From: an uncultured Clostridia bacterium | Lineage (GTDB): Bacteria > Bacillota > Clostridia > TANB77 > CAG-508 | NCBI GenBank assembly: GCA_947625565.1 | Contig: CANQOU010000030.1 | Location: 1 to 11,430, forward strand | Direction: 5' to 3' | Length of the DNA: 11,430 bases | Shown: positions 6,110 through 11,430 of the stretch, in pieces | How the letters are laid out: every line of letters starts with the position of its first letter | Numbering within the stretch: the first letter of the stretch is position 1 | Position numbers and translations under genes: made by a program | The notes under the pieces: model-generated | What the model was told of the DNA's origin: nothing | The model's input: the letters and a program-made list of their open reading frames with translations, nothing else | The model's database searches: none

Positions 6110-6715
6110 ATGAAAGATAAAGCGATAACATTTATCAAAAACTTAAAATCACAAATATCTTCTGAGAGGGGAGACATAGGTGATAGTTTTATGATAATTA
6201 TAGTAATTTTTACAGCAGTTGGAATTATGTTCATTTTCCCAATAATGACAATAGCAGACAGAACAGATGACATGGCTCAACAAACAATTCAAGCGGCATT
6301 AGAAAAACTAGTTGACCAAATTTGTATGTCAGGCGAAATTACACCAACAGCATATTATGAAGCAGAAGAAACAATTGCATCAACAGGAATATTGGGAGAT
6401 TTAGAAGGAGAAATTCAAGTATTAGATGATAATCCATCAAAGAAAACTGTTCAAGTGCAAAGAGATAAAGTAGGAGAAAATTGGTATTATACTATATATG
6501 ATTCTCAATGGAAAGAAGATATGTTTGGAGCAGATGGAGAGCAGGAAAACGCAAAAAAATTAAAACCAGGTGATAGAGTTATCTTTAGATTTAAAAATAC
6601 AAGCCTTTCTTGGGCTGAACAAATAGGCAGTATCGTTTATACAGCTTTAGGAAAGAATGTTTCTACAATTTCTGCAGAAGCTAGTGGAATGATAATGTCA
6701 AATTCTTCAAAATAG
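6110..6715 (+). CDS. TadE-like anchored pilus-associated protein (201 aa)
   Basis: The layout is that of TadE-like minor pseudopilins: a short basic cytoplasmic N-terminus (residues 1-20), an SERGDIGDSF motif (18-27), one membrane segment (27-47), and an extracytoplasmic domain of about 150 residues. TadE-type proteins typically carry RG...VEF at this junction. Here the order RG-DIGDS-F is kept but the Glu is missing. AQQTIQAALEKLVDQICMSG after the membrane segment recalls the post-anchor helix of TadE/TadF proteins. The C-terminal part contains NWYYTIYDSQW and ends AEASGMIMSNSSK. It does not belong to the MENASKA family. The start follows GAGGAGG and lies 20 bases after the previous stop, so it is in the same operon. 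The TadE assignment is by analogy and moderate. Confidence 0.55.
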   Translation: MKDKAITFIKNLKSQISSERGDIGDSFMIIIVIFTAVGIMFIFPIMTIADRTDDMAQQTIQAALEKLVDQICMSGEITPTAYYEAEETIASTGILGDLEGEIQVLDDNPSKKTVQVQRDKVGENWYYTIYDSQWKEDMFGADGEQENAKKLKPGDRVIFRFKNTSLSWAEQIGSIVYTALGKNVSTISAEASGMIMSNSSK

Positions 6716-6725
6716 TTAACTTAGA

Positions 6726-6758
6726 AATAGCTTGTAATTATATAAATTACAAGCTATT
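6726..6758. repeat. Perfect 14-bp inverted repeat between the TadE-like and 557-aa genes
   Basis: The left arm AATAGCTTGTAATT (6726-6739), loop ATATA and right arm AATTACAAGCTATT (6745-6758) pair perfectly. No T-tract follows on the + strand (TAAATTATAAAC), so it is not a standard intrinsic terminator. It could be a weak terminator, a processing or stability element separating the small-subunit genes from the 557-residue protein gene, or a protein-binding palindrome. Confidence 0.75.
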
Positions 6759-6784
6759 AAATTATAAACAAAGGAAATAATGTT

Positions 6785-8458
6785 ATGAAATTACAAAATT
6801 TAGCAATTATTTTTATCATAATAATTTTACCGATTTCGGTAGTTTTAACATCATATGTTTCTGCTAATATGAAAACAATAGAACTACAACTTTCATATGA
6901 TACGAAATTGAAAGAAGCAACATATGAGGCAATACAAGCATTTCAATTAAATACAGTTAATAGTGGAACCTCAACTTTAGCAGATTCAAAAATAAGAGAT
7001 ATACAAGCATCTGTTAATTCTTTCTTTACAGCAATCGAATCTAAATTTTCAATGAGTGGATATAATAAAGAAGCTTTGCAAGACCATATACCAGCATTAG
7101 TATATACATTATATGATGGCTATTATATCTATGCACCTTTTGAAAATGCTGAAAAAGAGCCAGCAGGAGGAGCTGAAGAGGGCATTACATATGAAAAAGG
7201 CACAATATATGACTTAAAACCTTATGTATATTATAGTTGTAGATATAAGAAGGGAACCATAGATGTTGTTATTACATATTCATTAGATAGTTATGTAACA
7301 ATTTCAGGAATGTATGGAAATACACATATTGAACTAAGTGGATATTTACTTACTGATGTTGAAGAAAAGTCAGATGGAATATATTACAGAGAAAATAAAA
7401 TAGACGAAGAACATTTAACAGAAATGGTAATATTTAAAGATGGCGATGCAACAGAATTACCATATCGTAAAATAAATGGTACAAAATACTATGTAGGTAA
7501 GGATAATAATATATATAGATTAACATCAAATGGCATATTGGAATCAACTCGAAGTGTGCCAGGAGCAGGACCTAATCTTGAAGACAGACAAAATTATATA
7601 AGAAATAACACAAATGCACAAGAATATTATAAACAGGCACAAAAATTAAAAGATGAAATTACTAGTACATATAGTGAATTAGCCAGTTTAACAATAGGAA
7701 ATGCAGTGGACGAAGAAGGAAATCATATTTTTAAAAAAGTTGAAGGTGAAGACACTGAAAAATATAAAGACTATAGAGTGTCAGAGGAACAAGCAAACAC
7801 AAGAATTTTTGGAGAACTAAGTGGTGGTCAGAAATCAATCGAAGATGCAGGCTCAAACTTTGATGCACATAGGATAAGTGTAATAAAATATTGTATAGAA
7901 AAAAATTTAGCAGTTGCAATATCAAACTTTCATAGTAAATCTGATACATCAACAAGTTTTGAAATGCCAAAACTAAGAGACGAAGAATGGGATAGACTAA
8001 CAGGAAATATAGGAATGATTAGCTTTTTACAAGGATTACATATTGGTAGCAAAACATATAATGGATATGCAGTAATAAACAATAGCCAAAATGAAGAATT
8101 TGTTTCAGAGGATTCAATATATGTAGAAACATTAGATAATAACAATTGTGAATACCATAGACTAGAAGACAAAGAACTAAAAAACAAGACAGTAACAGGA
8201 GCACATTTTAATATAAATTATATAGTAAAGACAATGGCATATGTGGATACGAATGACGCAGGTGAACAATTTACGAGAACAAAATATTATTACCCAAGAA
8301 AAGCATTAGCTTGTTATCACTGTTTAGTAGAACAAGATATGGTTGACGATAGAAGTAAAAAAGAGATATTGGAAGAAAATAGCACATTAGCTAAAGTTTA
8401 CTATACGGCTTTAGCACGAGAAAGATACGCACAATATCGTGTTGAAAATGCATTTTAA
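6785..8458 (+). CDS. Large N-terminally anchored protein of unknown function, pilus-cluster associated (557 aa)
   Basis: I do not recognise a characterised family. The protein opens MKLQNLAIIF with one hydrophobic segment (about residues 6-27), then a helical region (EATYEAIQAFQLNTV) resembling the post-anchor helix of pseudopilins. Distinctive features are HIPALVYTLYDGYYIYAP (101-118), a tyrosine-rich beta-like region (about 145-260), a charged coiled-coil-like stretch (about 280-330), and a C-terminal AKVYYTALARERYAQYRVEN. No Cys pairs, sortase motif or known catalytic signature are obvious. Only the N-terminus is hydrophobic, so the bulk is probably outside the membrane. Position after the subunit genes, same strand, and a single anchor suggest a minor tip subunit or adhesin-like partner of the fibre (inference). 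AAAGGAA precedes the ATG by 8 bases. Confidence 0.6.
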   Translation: MKLQNLAIIFIIIILPISVVLTSYVSANMKTIELQLSYDTKLKEATYEAIQAFQLNTVNSGTSTLADSKIRDIQASVNSFFTAIESKFSMSGYNKEALQDHIPALVYTLYDGYYIYAPFENAEKEPAGGAEEGITYEKGTIYDLKPYVYYSCRYKKGTIDVVITYSLDSYVTISGMYGNTHIELSGYLLTDVEEKSDGIYYRENKIDEEHLTEMVIFKDGDATELPYRKINGTKYYVGKDNNIYRLTSNGILESTRSVPGAGPNLEDRQNYIRNNTNAQEYYKQAQKLKDEITSTYSELASLTIGNAVDEEGNHIFKKVEGEDTEKYKDYRVSEEQANTRIFGELSGGQKSIEDAGSNFDAHRISVIKYCIEKNLAVAISNFHSKSDTSTSFEMPKLRDEEWDRLTGNIGMISFLQGLHIGSKTYNGYAVINNSQNEEFVSEDSIYVETLDNNNCEYHRLEDKELKNKTVTGAHFNINYIVKTMAYVDTNDAGEQFTRTKYYYPRKALACYHCLVEQDMVDDRSKKEILEENSTLAKVYYTALARERYAQYRVENAF

Positions 8459-8469
8459 AAATAAAATAG

Positions 8470-8498
8470 GTATGAATTTTTATAAATCAGGAATACTA
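8470..8498 (+). promoter_or_regulatory. Possible SigF/SigG-type promoter for spoIVB
   Basis: GTATG (8470-8474), 17 bases, then AATACTA (8492-8498) resembles the forespore pattern GHATR-N17/18-CATWMTA, except that the first C of the -10 is A. spoIVB is forespore-expressed in Bacillus. The implied start site near 8505 overlaps the ribosome-binding site AAAGGTGA (8501-8508), which weakens the case. Confidence 0.25.
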
Positions 8499-8512
8499 AT
8501 AAAGGTGATTGT

Positions 8513-9751
8513 ATGAAAAAATTTATAAAAATGGCAATACCTATTTTTATTTTGCTTATCTTATTTATATATATACTAACAATTGATGCAATACCAGAAC
8601 ATATAACATTATTTGAGGGAGAAAATATTAACTTCAGAATGTTATATGGTATGCAAATAAGCAAAAAGAAAAATGGACCAACAATAGAAACTGTATCAAC
8701 ACAAGGAAATTCAATTACAGCAGAAGCAGGAATAGCAAAACTTGAACTAAGTTTATTAGACTCAATTCCATTAAAAGAGGTAAATGTAGATATATTACCA
8801 AAAACAAAAGTAATACCAGTAGGAAGTGTAGCAGGAGTAAAATTATATACAAGTGGAGTTTTAGTTGTAGGAATGTCAGAAATAGAAGGAGAAGACCAAA
8901 AAATGTATAAACCTTATGAAAATACACAAATAACAGAAGGTGATACAATAATAGCAGTAAATGAAATTAAAATTGCAACAACAGATGAGCTAATAGAAGA
9001 AGTAAATAAATCAAAAGGAAAAGAAGTAAAGTTACAATATGTTCATAAAGAAGAAACATTAGAATGTAACATAACACCTGTAAAAACATATAATTCAGAA
9101 TACAAACTAGGACTTTGGGTAAGAGATAGTGCAGCAGGAGTCGGTACAGTAACATTTTATGAACCAACTACAGGAAAATTTGCAGCATTAGGACATGGAC
9201 TAGTAGACATAGATACAGAACAACTAATTCAAATTTCCTCAGGAGAATTTGTAACAACAAATATTTTAAGTATAGACAAAGGAGAAAAAGGAAATCCCGG
9301 AAAAATTCAAGGAACATTAGATAAACAAAAAAATATTGGAACAATTATGAAAAATACCGGTTTTGGAATTTATGGAAAAGTAGAAGATTTGTCAAGCTTG
9401 CAATTAGATAAATCGCAAGAAATGGAAGTAGCAGCACGCAGTGAAATAACACTTGGAAAAGCAGAAATTATATGTAGTTTAGAAAATGGAAAAACAGAAA
9501 AATATGAAATTCAAATAGAAAAAATTTTTCCTGAAAATAATTATGATAACAAAAGTATGAAAATAAAAATAACAGATAATAGACTAATAGAAAAAACAGG
9601 TGGAATTATACAAGGAATGAGTGGGTCACCAATCATTCAAAATGGAAAGTTCATTGGAGCAGTAACACATGTACTAGTAAATGAACCTTTAGAAGGATAT
9701 GGAGTATTTGGGGATATTATGGTAGAACAATTATATAAAATTGCAAATTAA
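8513..9751 (+). CDS. spoIVB: SpoIVB, stage IV sporulation serine peptidase (S55) with PDZ domain
   Basis: SpoIVB is made in the forespore, crosses its membrane and triggers processing of pro-SigK by cleaving SpoIVFA in Bacillus. Many clostridia keep it with a changed or lost SigK checkpoint. The 412-residue length is close to that of Bacillus SpoIVB. Order: membrane anchor (about 6-25), a linker domain, a PDZ domain (about 105-192, with GDTIIAVNEIKI), and the S55 peptidase domain. LGHG supplies His228, DNRLIEKTGG supplies Asp355, and GMSGSPIIQNGKFIGAVTHV supplies Ser370. All three sit 8 residues below the Bacillus triad (236/363/378, from memory), so the enzyme looks intact. AAAGGTGA lies 4 bases before the ATG. 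It follows the pilus cluster on the same strand with a 54-base gap and ends at a terminator. The usual recN/spo0A neighbours are not adjacent. Confidence 0.93.
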   Translation: MKKFIKMAIPIFILLILFIYILTIDAIPEHITLFEGENINFRMLYGMQISKKKNGPTIETVSTQGNSITAEAGIAKLELSLLDSIPLKEVNVDILPKTKVIPVGSVAGVKLYTSGVLVVGMSEIEGEDQKMYKPYENTQITEGDTIIAVNEIKIATTDELIEEVNKSKGKEVKLQYVHKEETLECNITPVKTYNSEYKLGLWVRDSAAGVGTVTFYEPTTGKFAALGHGLVDIDTEQLIQISSGEFVTTNILSIDKGEKGNPGKIQGTLDKQKNIGTIMKNTGFGIYGKVEDLSSLQLDKSQEMEVAARSEITLGKAEIICSLENGKTEKYEIQIEKIFPENNYDNKSMKIKITDNRLIEKTGGIIQGMSGSPIIQNGKFIGAVTHVLVNEPLEGYGVFGDIMVEQLYKIAN

Positions 9752-9755
9752 ACAA

Positions 9756-9785
9756 GAAAAAACTTCAATTAGATTGAAGCTTTTT
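9756..9785. terminator. Bidirectional intrinsic terminator between spoIVB and murC
   Basis: CTTCAAT (9763-9769) pairs with ATTGAAG (9773-9779) around a 3-base TAG loop. It is flanked by an A-tract on the left and CTTTTTCTTT on the right, giving a T-tract for spoIVB transcripts and, on the opposite strand, TTTTTTCTTG for murC transcripts. The stem contains the murC stop codon and its last codons. Confidence 0.8.
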
Positions 9786-11166
9786 CTTTGTGTACTAGCA
9801 AAGGACCAATTTCTGTAACAGTTCCAGCACCTAGAGTTAATACAATATCATTTTCCTTAACATGTTCTTTTAAATAAGACACACAAATATCAAAATTAGG
9901 CAAATATATAGCTTTTTTTCCAAGAGAAATAATTTTATCAGCTAAATCTTTTGAACTTATATTGTATGTATTAACTTCTCTTGCTGCATAAATATCTAAT
10001 AAAATAATATGGTCAAAATTCATAAGAGCATTAGCAAAATCAACTAAATGATTTTTAGTTCTACTATAGGTATGAGGTTGAAATACAACCCAAGACTCGT
10101 TATATTTCTTATTTTTTAAACAATTAGCTGTTGCAACAATTTCAGTAGGATGATGACCATAATCATCATAAATACTAGCACCATTCATTTTTCCTTTAAA
10201 TTCAAAACGTCTATGTGCACCTGTAAATTTTGCAAGAGCAGATTTTATATATGATTTATCAATGTTATAATAATCACATAAAGTAATACAAGCTAAACAA
10301 TTTAAAACATTGTGTTTACCTGGAACAGATAATGATATATTTTCATAAAACTTACCATCTTTATAAACATCAAAACAAGGAAATCCATCATTATCAAACA
10401 CAATATTGTCTGCATAAAAATTTGCATCATTATTTTCTACACTATATGTCAAACATGTTGCTTTAGTATATTGTAGCATGTCTAAACAATTTGTATCATC
10501 ACCATTAAGTACCAATAATCCATCTTCAGGTAAAAGCTTGACATATTTTATAAATGCTTTTTTTATATTTTCAAAAGTCTTAAAATAATCTAAATGGTCA
10601 TTATCGATATTTAGAACAATTTCAGCTTTAGGAGTAAACTTTAGAAAACTCTCAACATACTCACAAGCTTCGATAATAAAATGCTCACTACTACCAACAC
10701 GATAATTACCGTTTAATGTATTCAAAAAAGCACCAACTTGAATACTAGGGTCTTCAAGAGCTTCTAAGAAACAAAGGGAAACCATTGAGGTTGTAGTAGT
10801 TTTCCCATGAGTACCAGATATACAAATGGTATCTTTAAAACAACGAGTTAAAATGCCTAAGAAATCAGCTCTTTCAATTGTAGGAATACCAAAAGCCCTT
10901 GCAGTTTGCATTTCTGGGTCATCTTGTTTTATAGCTGCAGAATAAACAACGACATCAGCAATTTTGACATTATCGATATTGTGACCTATTATAACATGAA
11001 TTCCCATTTTATTTAATTTTTCGGTTGTGTCAGATTGTGACCAATCAGAGCCAGTAACGTGAAAGCCCCAACTATGTAAAATTGCAGCTATTCCACTCAT
11101 ACTAACTCCACCAATTCCTATCATATGTATATTTGTATATTTTTTTAATTCTTCGATTTGTGGCAA
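9769..11166 (-). CDS. murC: UDP-N-acetylmuramate-L-alanine ligase
   Basis: MurC is the cytoplasmic enzyme that adds L-alanine to UDP-MurNAc using ATP, the first step of peptidoglycan peptide assembly. It is 465 residues from the chosen start, which is normal for the family. Visible motifs: the Rossmann glycine loop GIGGVSMSG (residues 17-25), GSDWS, the ATP P-loop SGTHGKTTTTSM (about 117-128), EACEYVESFL (from 166), NIDNDHLDYF, the second-domain signature AHRRFEFKG, and DDYGHHPTE (about 330-338). DYGHHPTE with a full N-terminal domain fits MurC; Mpl is less likely. I chose TTG at 11166 because AAAGGGGTG (11173-11181) lies 6 bases upstream. The alternative ATG at 11220 lies inside the promoter -35 box and would add 18 residues unlike the family. 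It is convergent with spoIVB and divergent from spoVG. Confidence 0.95.
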   Translation of the reverse strand: MPQIEELKKYTNIHMIGIGGVSMSGIAAILHSWGFHVTGSDWSQSDTTEKLNKMGIHVIIGHNIDNVKIADVVVYSAAIKQDDPEMQTARAFGIPTIERADFLGILTRCFKDTICISGTHGKTTTTSMVSLCFLEALEDPSIQVGAFLNTLNGNYRVGSSEHFIIEACEYVESFLKFTPKAEIVLNIDNDHLDYFKTFENIKKAFIKYVKLLPEDGLLVLNGDDTNCLDMLQYTKATCLTYSVENNDANFYADNIVFDNDGFPCFDVYKDGKFYENISLSVPGKHNVLNCLACITLCDYYNIDKSYIKSALAKFTGAHRRFEFKGKMNGASIYDDYGHHPTEIVATANCLKNKKYNESWVVFQPHTYSRTKNHLVDFANALMNFDHIILLDIYAAREVNTYNISSKDLADKIISLGKKAIYLPNFDICVSYLKEHVKENDIVLTLGAGTVTEIGPLLVHKEKASI

Positions 11167-11172
11167 TGTAAA

Positions 11173-11181
11173 CACCCCTTT
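11173..11181 (-). promoter_or_regulatory. Ribosome-binding site that fixes the murC TTG start
   Basis: On the minus strand AAAGGGGTG is followed by TTTACA and then TTG CCA CAA. The 6-base spacing is ideal, and no comparable site precedes the upstream in-frame ATG at 11220. Confidence 0.8.
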
Positions 11182-11191
11182 TAATAAAGTA

Positions 11192-11220
11192 ATTATATAC
11201 TGTTGAATAGTAAAATTCAA
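11192..11220 (-). promoter_or_regulatory. Sigma-A promoter of murC
   Basis: On the minus strand TTGAAT (11220-11215), a 17-base spacer and TATAAT (11197-11192). The predicted start near 11185 gives a short leader of about 19 bases that keeps the ribosome-binding site. The -35 box is one arm of a dyad (TTGAAT 11203-11208, ATTCAA 11215-11220). Confidence 0.7.
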
Positions 11221-11299
11221 GCTTTTTTATAAAAAATGTCTGTTGCGATATGTAATAAATATAATTAAAAAAACAAATGAAAAAAATGTAAAAAAAAGA

Positions 11300-11324
11300 A
11301 GGAAAAATGAAATTTGTATAGAAT
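11300..11324 (+). promoter_or_regulatory. SigH-like promoter of spoVG
   Basis: AGGAAAA (11300-11306), 14 bases, then GAAT (11321-11324). The Bacillus subtilis spoVG promoter recognised by SigH has AGGATTT and GAAT with the same 14-base spacing (from memory). The location about 60 bases before the spoVG start is suitable. Confidence 0.55.
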
Positions 11325-11332
11325 AATATAAA

Positions 11333-11354
11333 TGTACATATATAAATGTGTACA
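11333..11354. promoter_or_regulatory. Paired TGTACA dyad in the spoVG leader
   Basis: TGTACA occurs at 11333-11338 and 11349-11354, a 16-base centre-to-centre spacing, inside a larger imperfect inverted repeat (AAATGTACA versus TGTACAATTT). It lies between the SigH-like promoter and the ribosome-binding site, so it could be an operator. No regulator is identifiable. Confidence 0.35.
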
Positions 11355-11385
11355 ATTTATACTTAAGGAAGGCGGTGCACGCAAA

Positions 11386-11430
11386 ATGCAAATAACAGAC
11401 GTACGTTTAAGAAAAGTAAATTCTGAAAAC
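11386..11430 (+). CDS. spoVG: SpoVG, N-terminal 15 codons (3' partial)
   Basis: The visible residues MQITDVRLRKVNSEN match the highly conserved start of SpoVG (MEVTDVRLRRVN in Bacillus). SpoVG is a small RNA/DNA-binding regulator of about 90 residues that affects septation and other processes and also occurs in non-spore-formers. The ribosome-binding region AAGGAAGGCGGTG ends 8 bases before the ATG. The rest of the gene lies beyond the window. Clostridial genomes often place spoVG near murC, purR and glmU, and the divergent murC here agrees with that. Confidence 0.88.
   Translation, partial: MQITDVRLRKVNSEN

Noticed and set aside
6726..6758. Standard intrinsic terminator
   Set aside because: The stem is perfect but mostly A-T, and no T-run follows on the + strand. 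It is kept only as an inverted repeat.
366..9167. Minus-strand open frames within the + strand genes (for example 765-953, 3177-3431, 7930-8187, 8715-8948)
   Set aside because: They are antisense shadows of well-supported + strand genes, rich in Leu/Ser/Phe as expected from AT-rich reverse reading, with no ribosome-binding sites or family motifs.
11167..11220. ATG start at 11220 for murC
   Set aside because: It lies in the promoter -35 region, lacks a Shine-Dalgarno site and adds residues not seen in MurC. TTG 11166 has AAAGGGGTG at ideal spacing.
1..11430. tRNA, rRNA or riboswitch genes
   Set aside because: The gaps between genes are nearly all under 100 bases, and I saw no conserved stem-loop or T-loop signatures in them. 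The one larger gap (11167-11385) is accounted for by the murC and spoVG control regions.

Overview
The window is strongly AT-rich. Arginine is mostly AGA or CGT, Shine-Dalgarno sites are strong (AAGGAGG, GGAGGTGAT), and two sporulation-associated genes are present (a complete spoIVB and the first 15 codons of spoVG). This points to a spore-forming or formerly spore-forming low-GC Firmicute, most likely an uncultured gut-type clostridium. The taxon is inferred from style and gene content, not from a marker gene.

Region 1 (1-8458, all + strand) reads as one Tad/type IV pilus-like assembly cluster. It opens with the C-terminal part of a CpaF/TadA-type secretion ATPase, whose reading frame is broken within the first ~25 bases. 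Next is a 692-residue membrane protein that looks like TadB and TadC fused (two T2SSF-like domains). Six small membrane-anchored proteins follow (2689-6089). Five of them begin with the same short motif, MENA(S/A)(K/E)A, followed at once by a hydrophobic segment, and the sixth (4053) keeps the downstream core but has a different N-terminus. One of the six (3478-3964) is split by a +1 frame change, and two (4536, 5035) are a tandem duplication with near-identical N-terminal halves and unrelated tails. Then come a TadE-like anchored protein (6110-6715), a perfect 14-bp intergenic hairpin, and a 557-residue anchored protein of unknown function (6785-8458). By analogy with Tad systems, the ATPase and platform would extrude a thin surface fibre built from the small proteins, and the TadE-like and 557-residue proteins would be minor or tip components. 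That division of labour is inference.

Region 2 (8513-9751, +) is spoIVB, the PDZ-containing S55 serine peptidase of sporulation signalling, with its His/Asp/Ser triad recognisable. It ends at a compact hairpin terminator shared with the convergent gene.

Region 3 (9769-11166, - strand) is murC, UDP-N-acetylmuramate-L-alanine ligase. It starts at a TTG codon behind AAAGGGGTG and has a near-consensus sigma-A promoter (TTGAAT-N17-TATAAT). The divergent intergenic region (11167-11385) also carries a SigH-like promoter (AGGAAAA-N14-GAAT) for spoVG, whose start lies at the right edge.

The most interesting content is the pilin-like family: many paralogues, no canonical prepilin-peptidase site, one shared core module, and a frame change in one member at a CGG codon. 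CGG is a codon I do not find in frame in any intact gene of the window.
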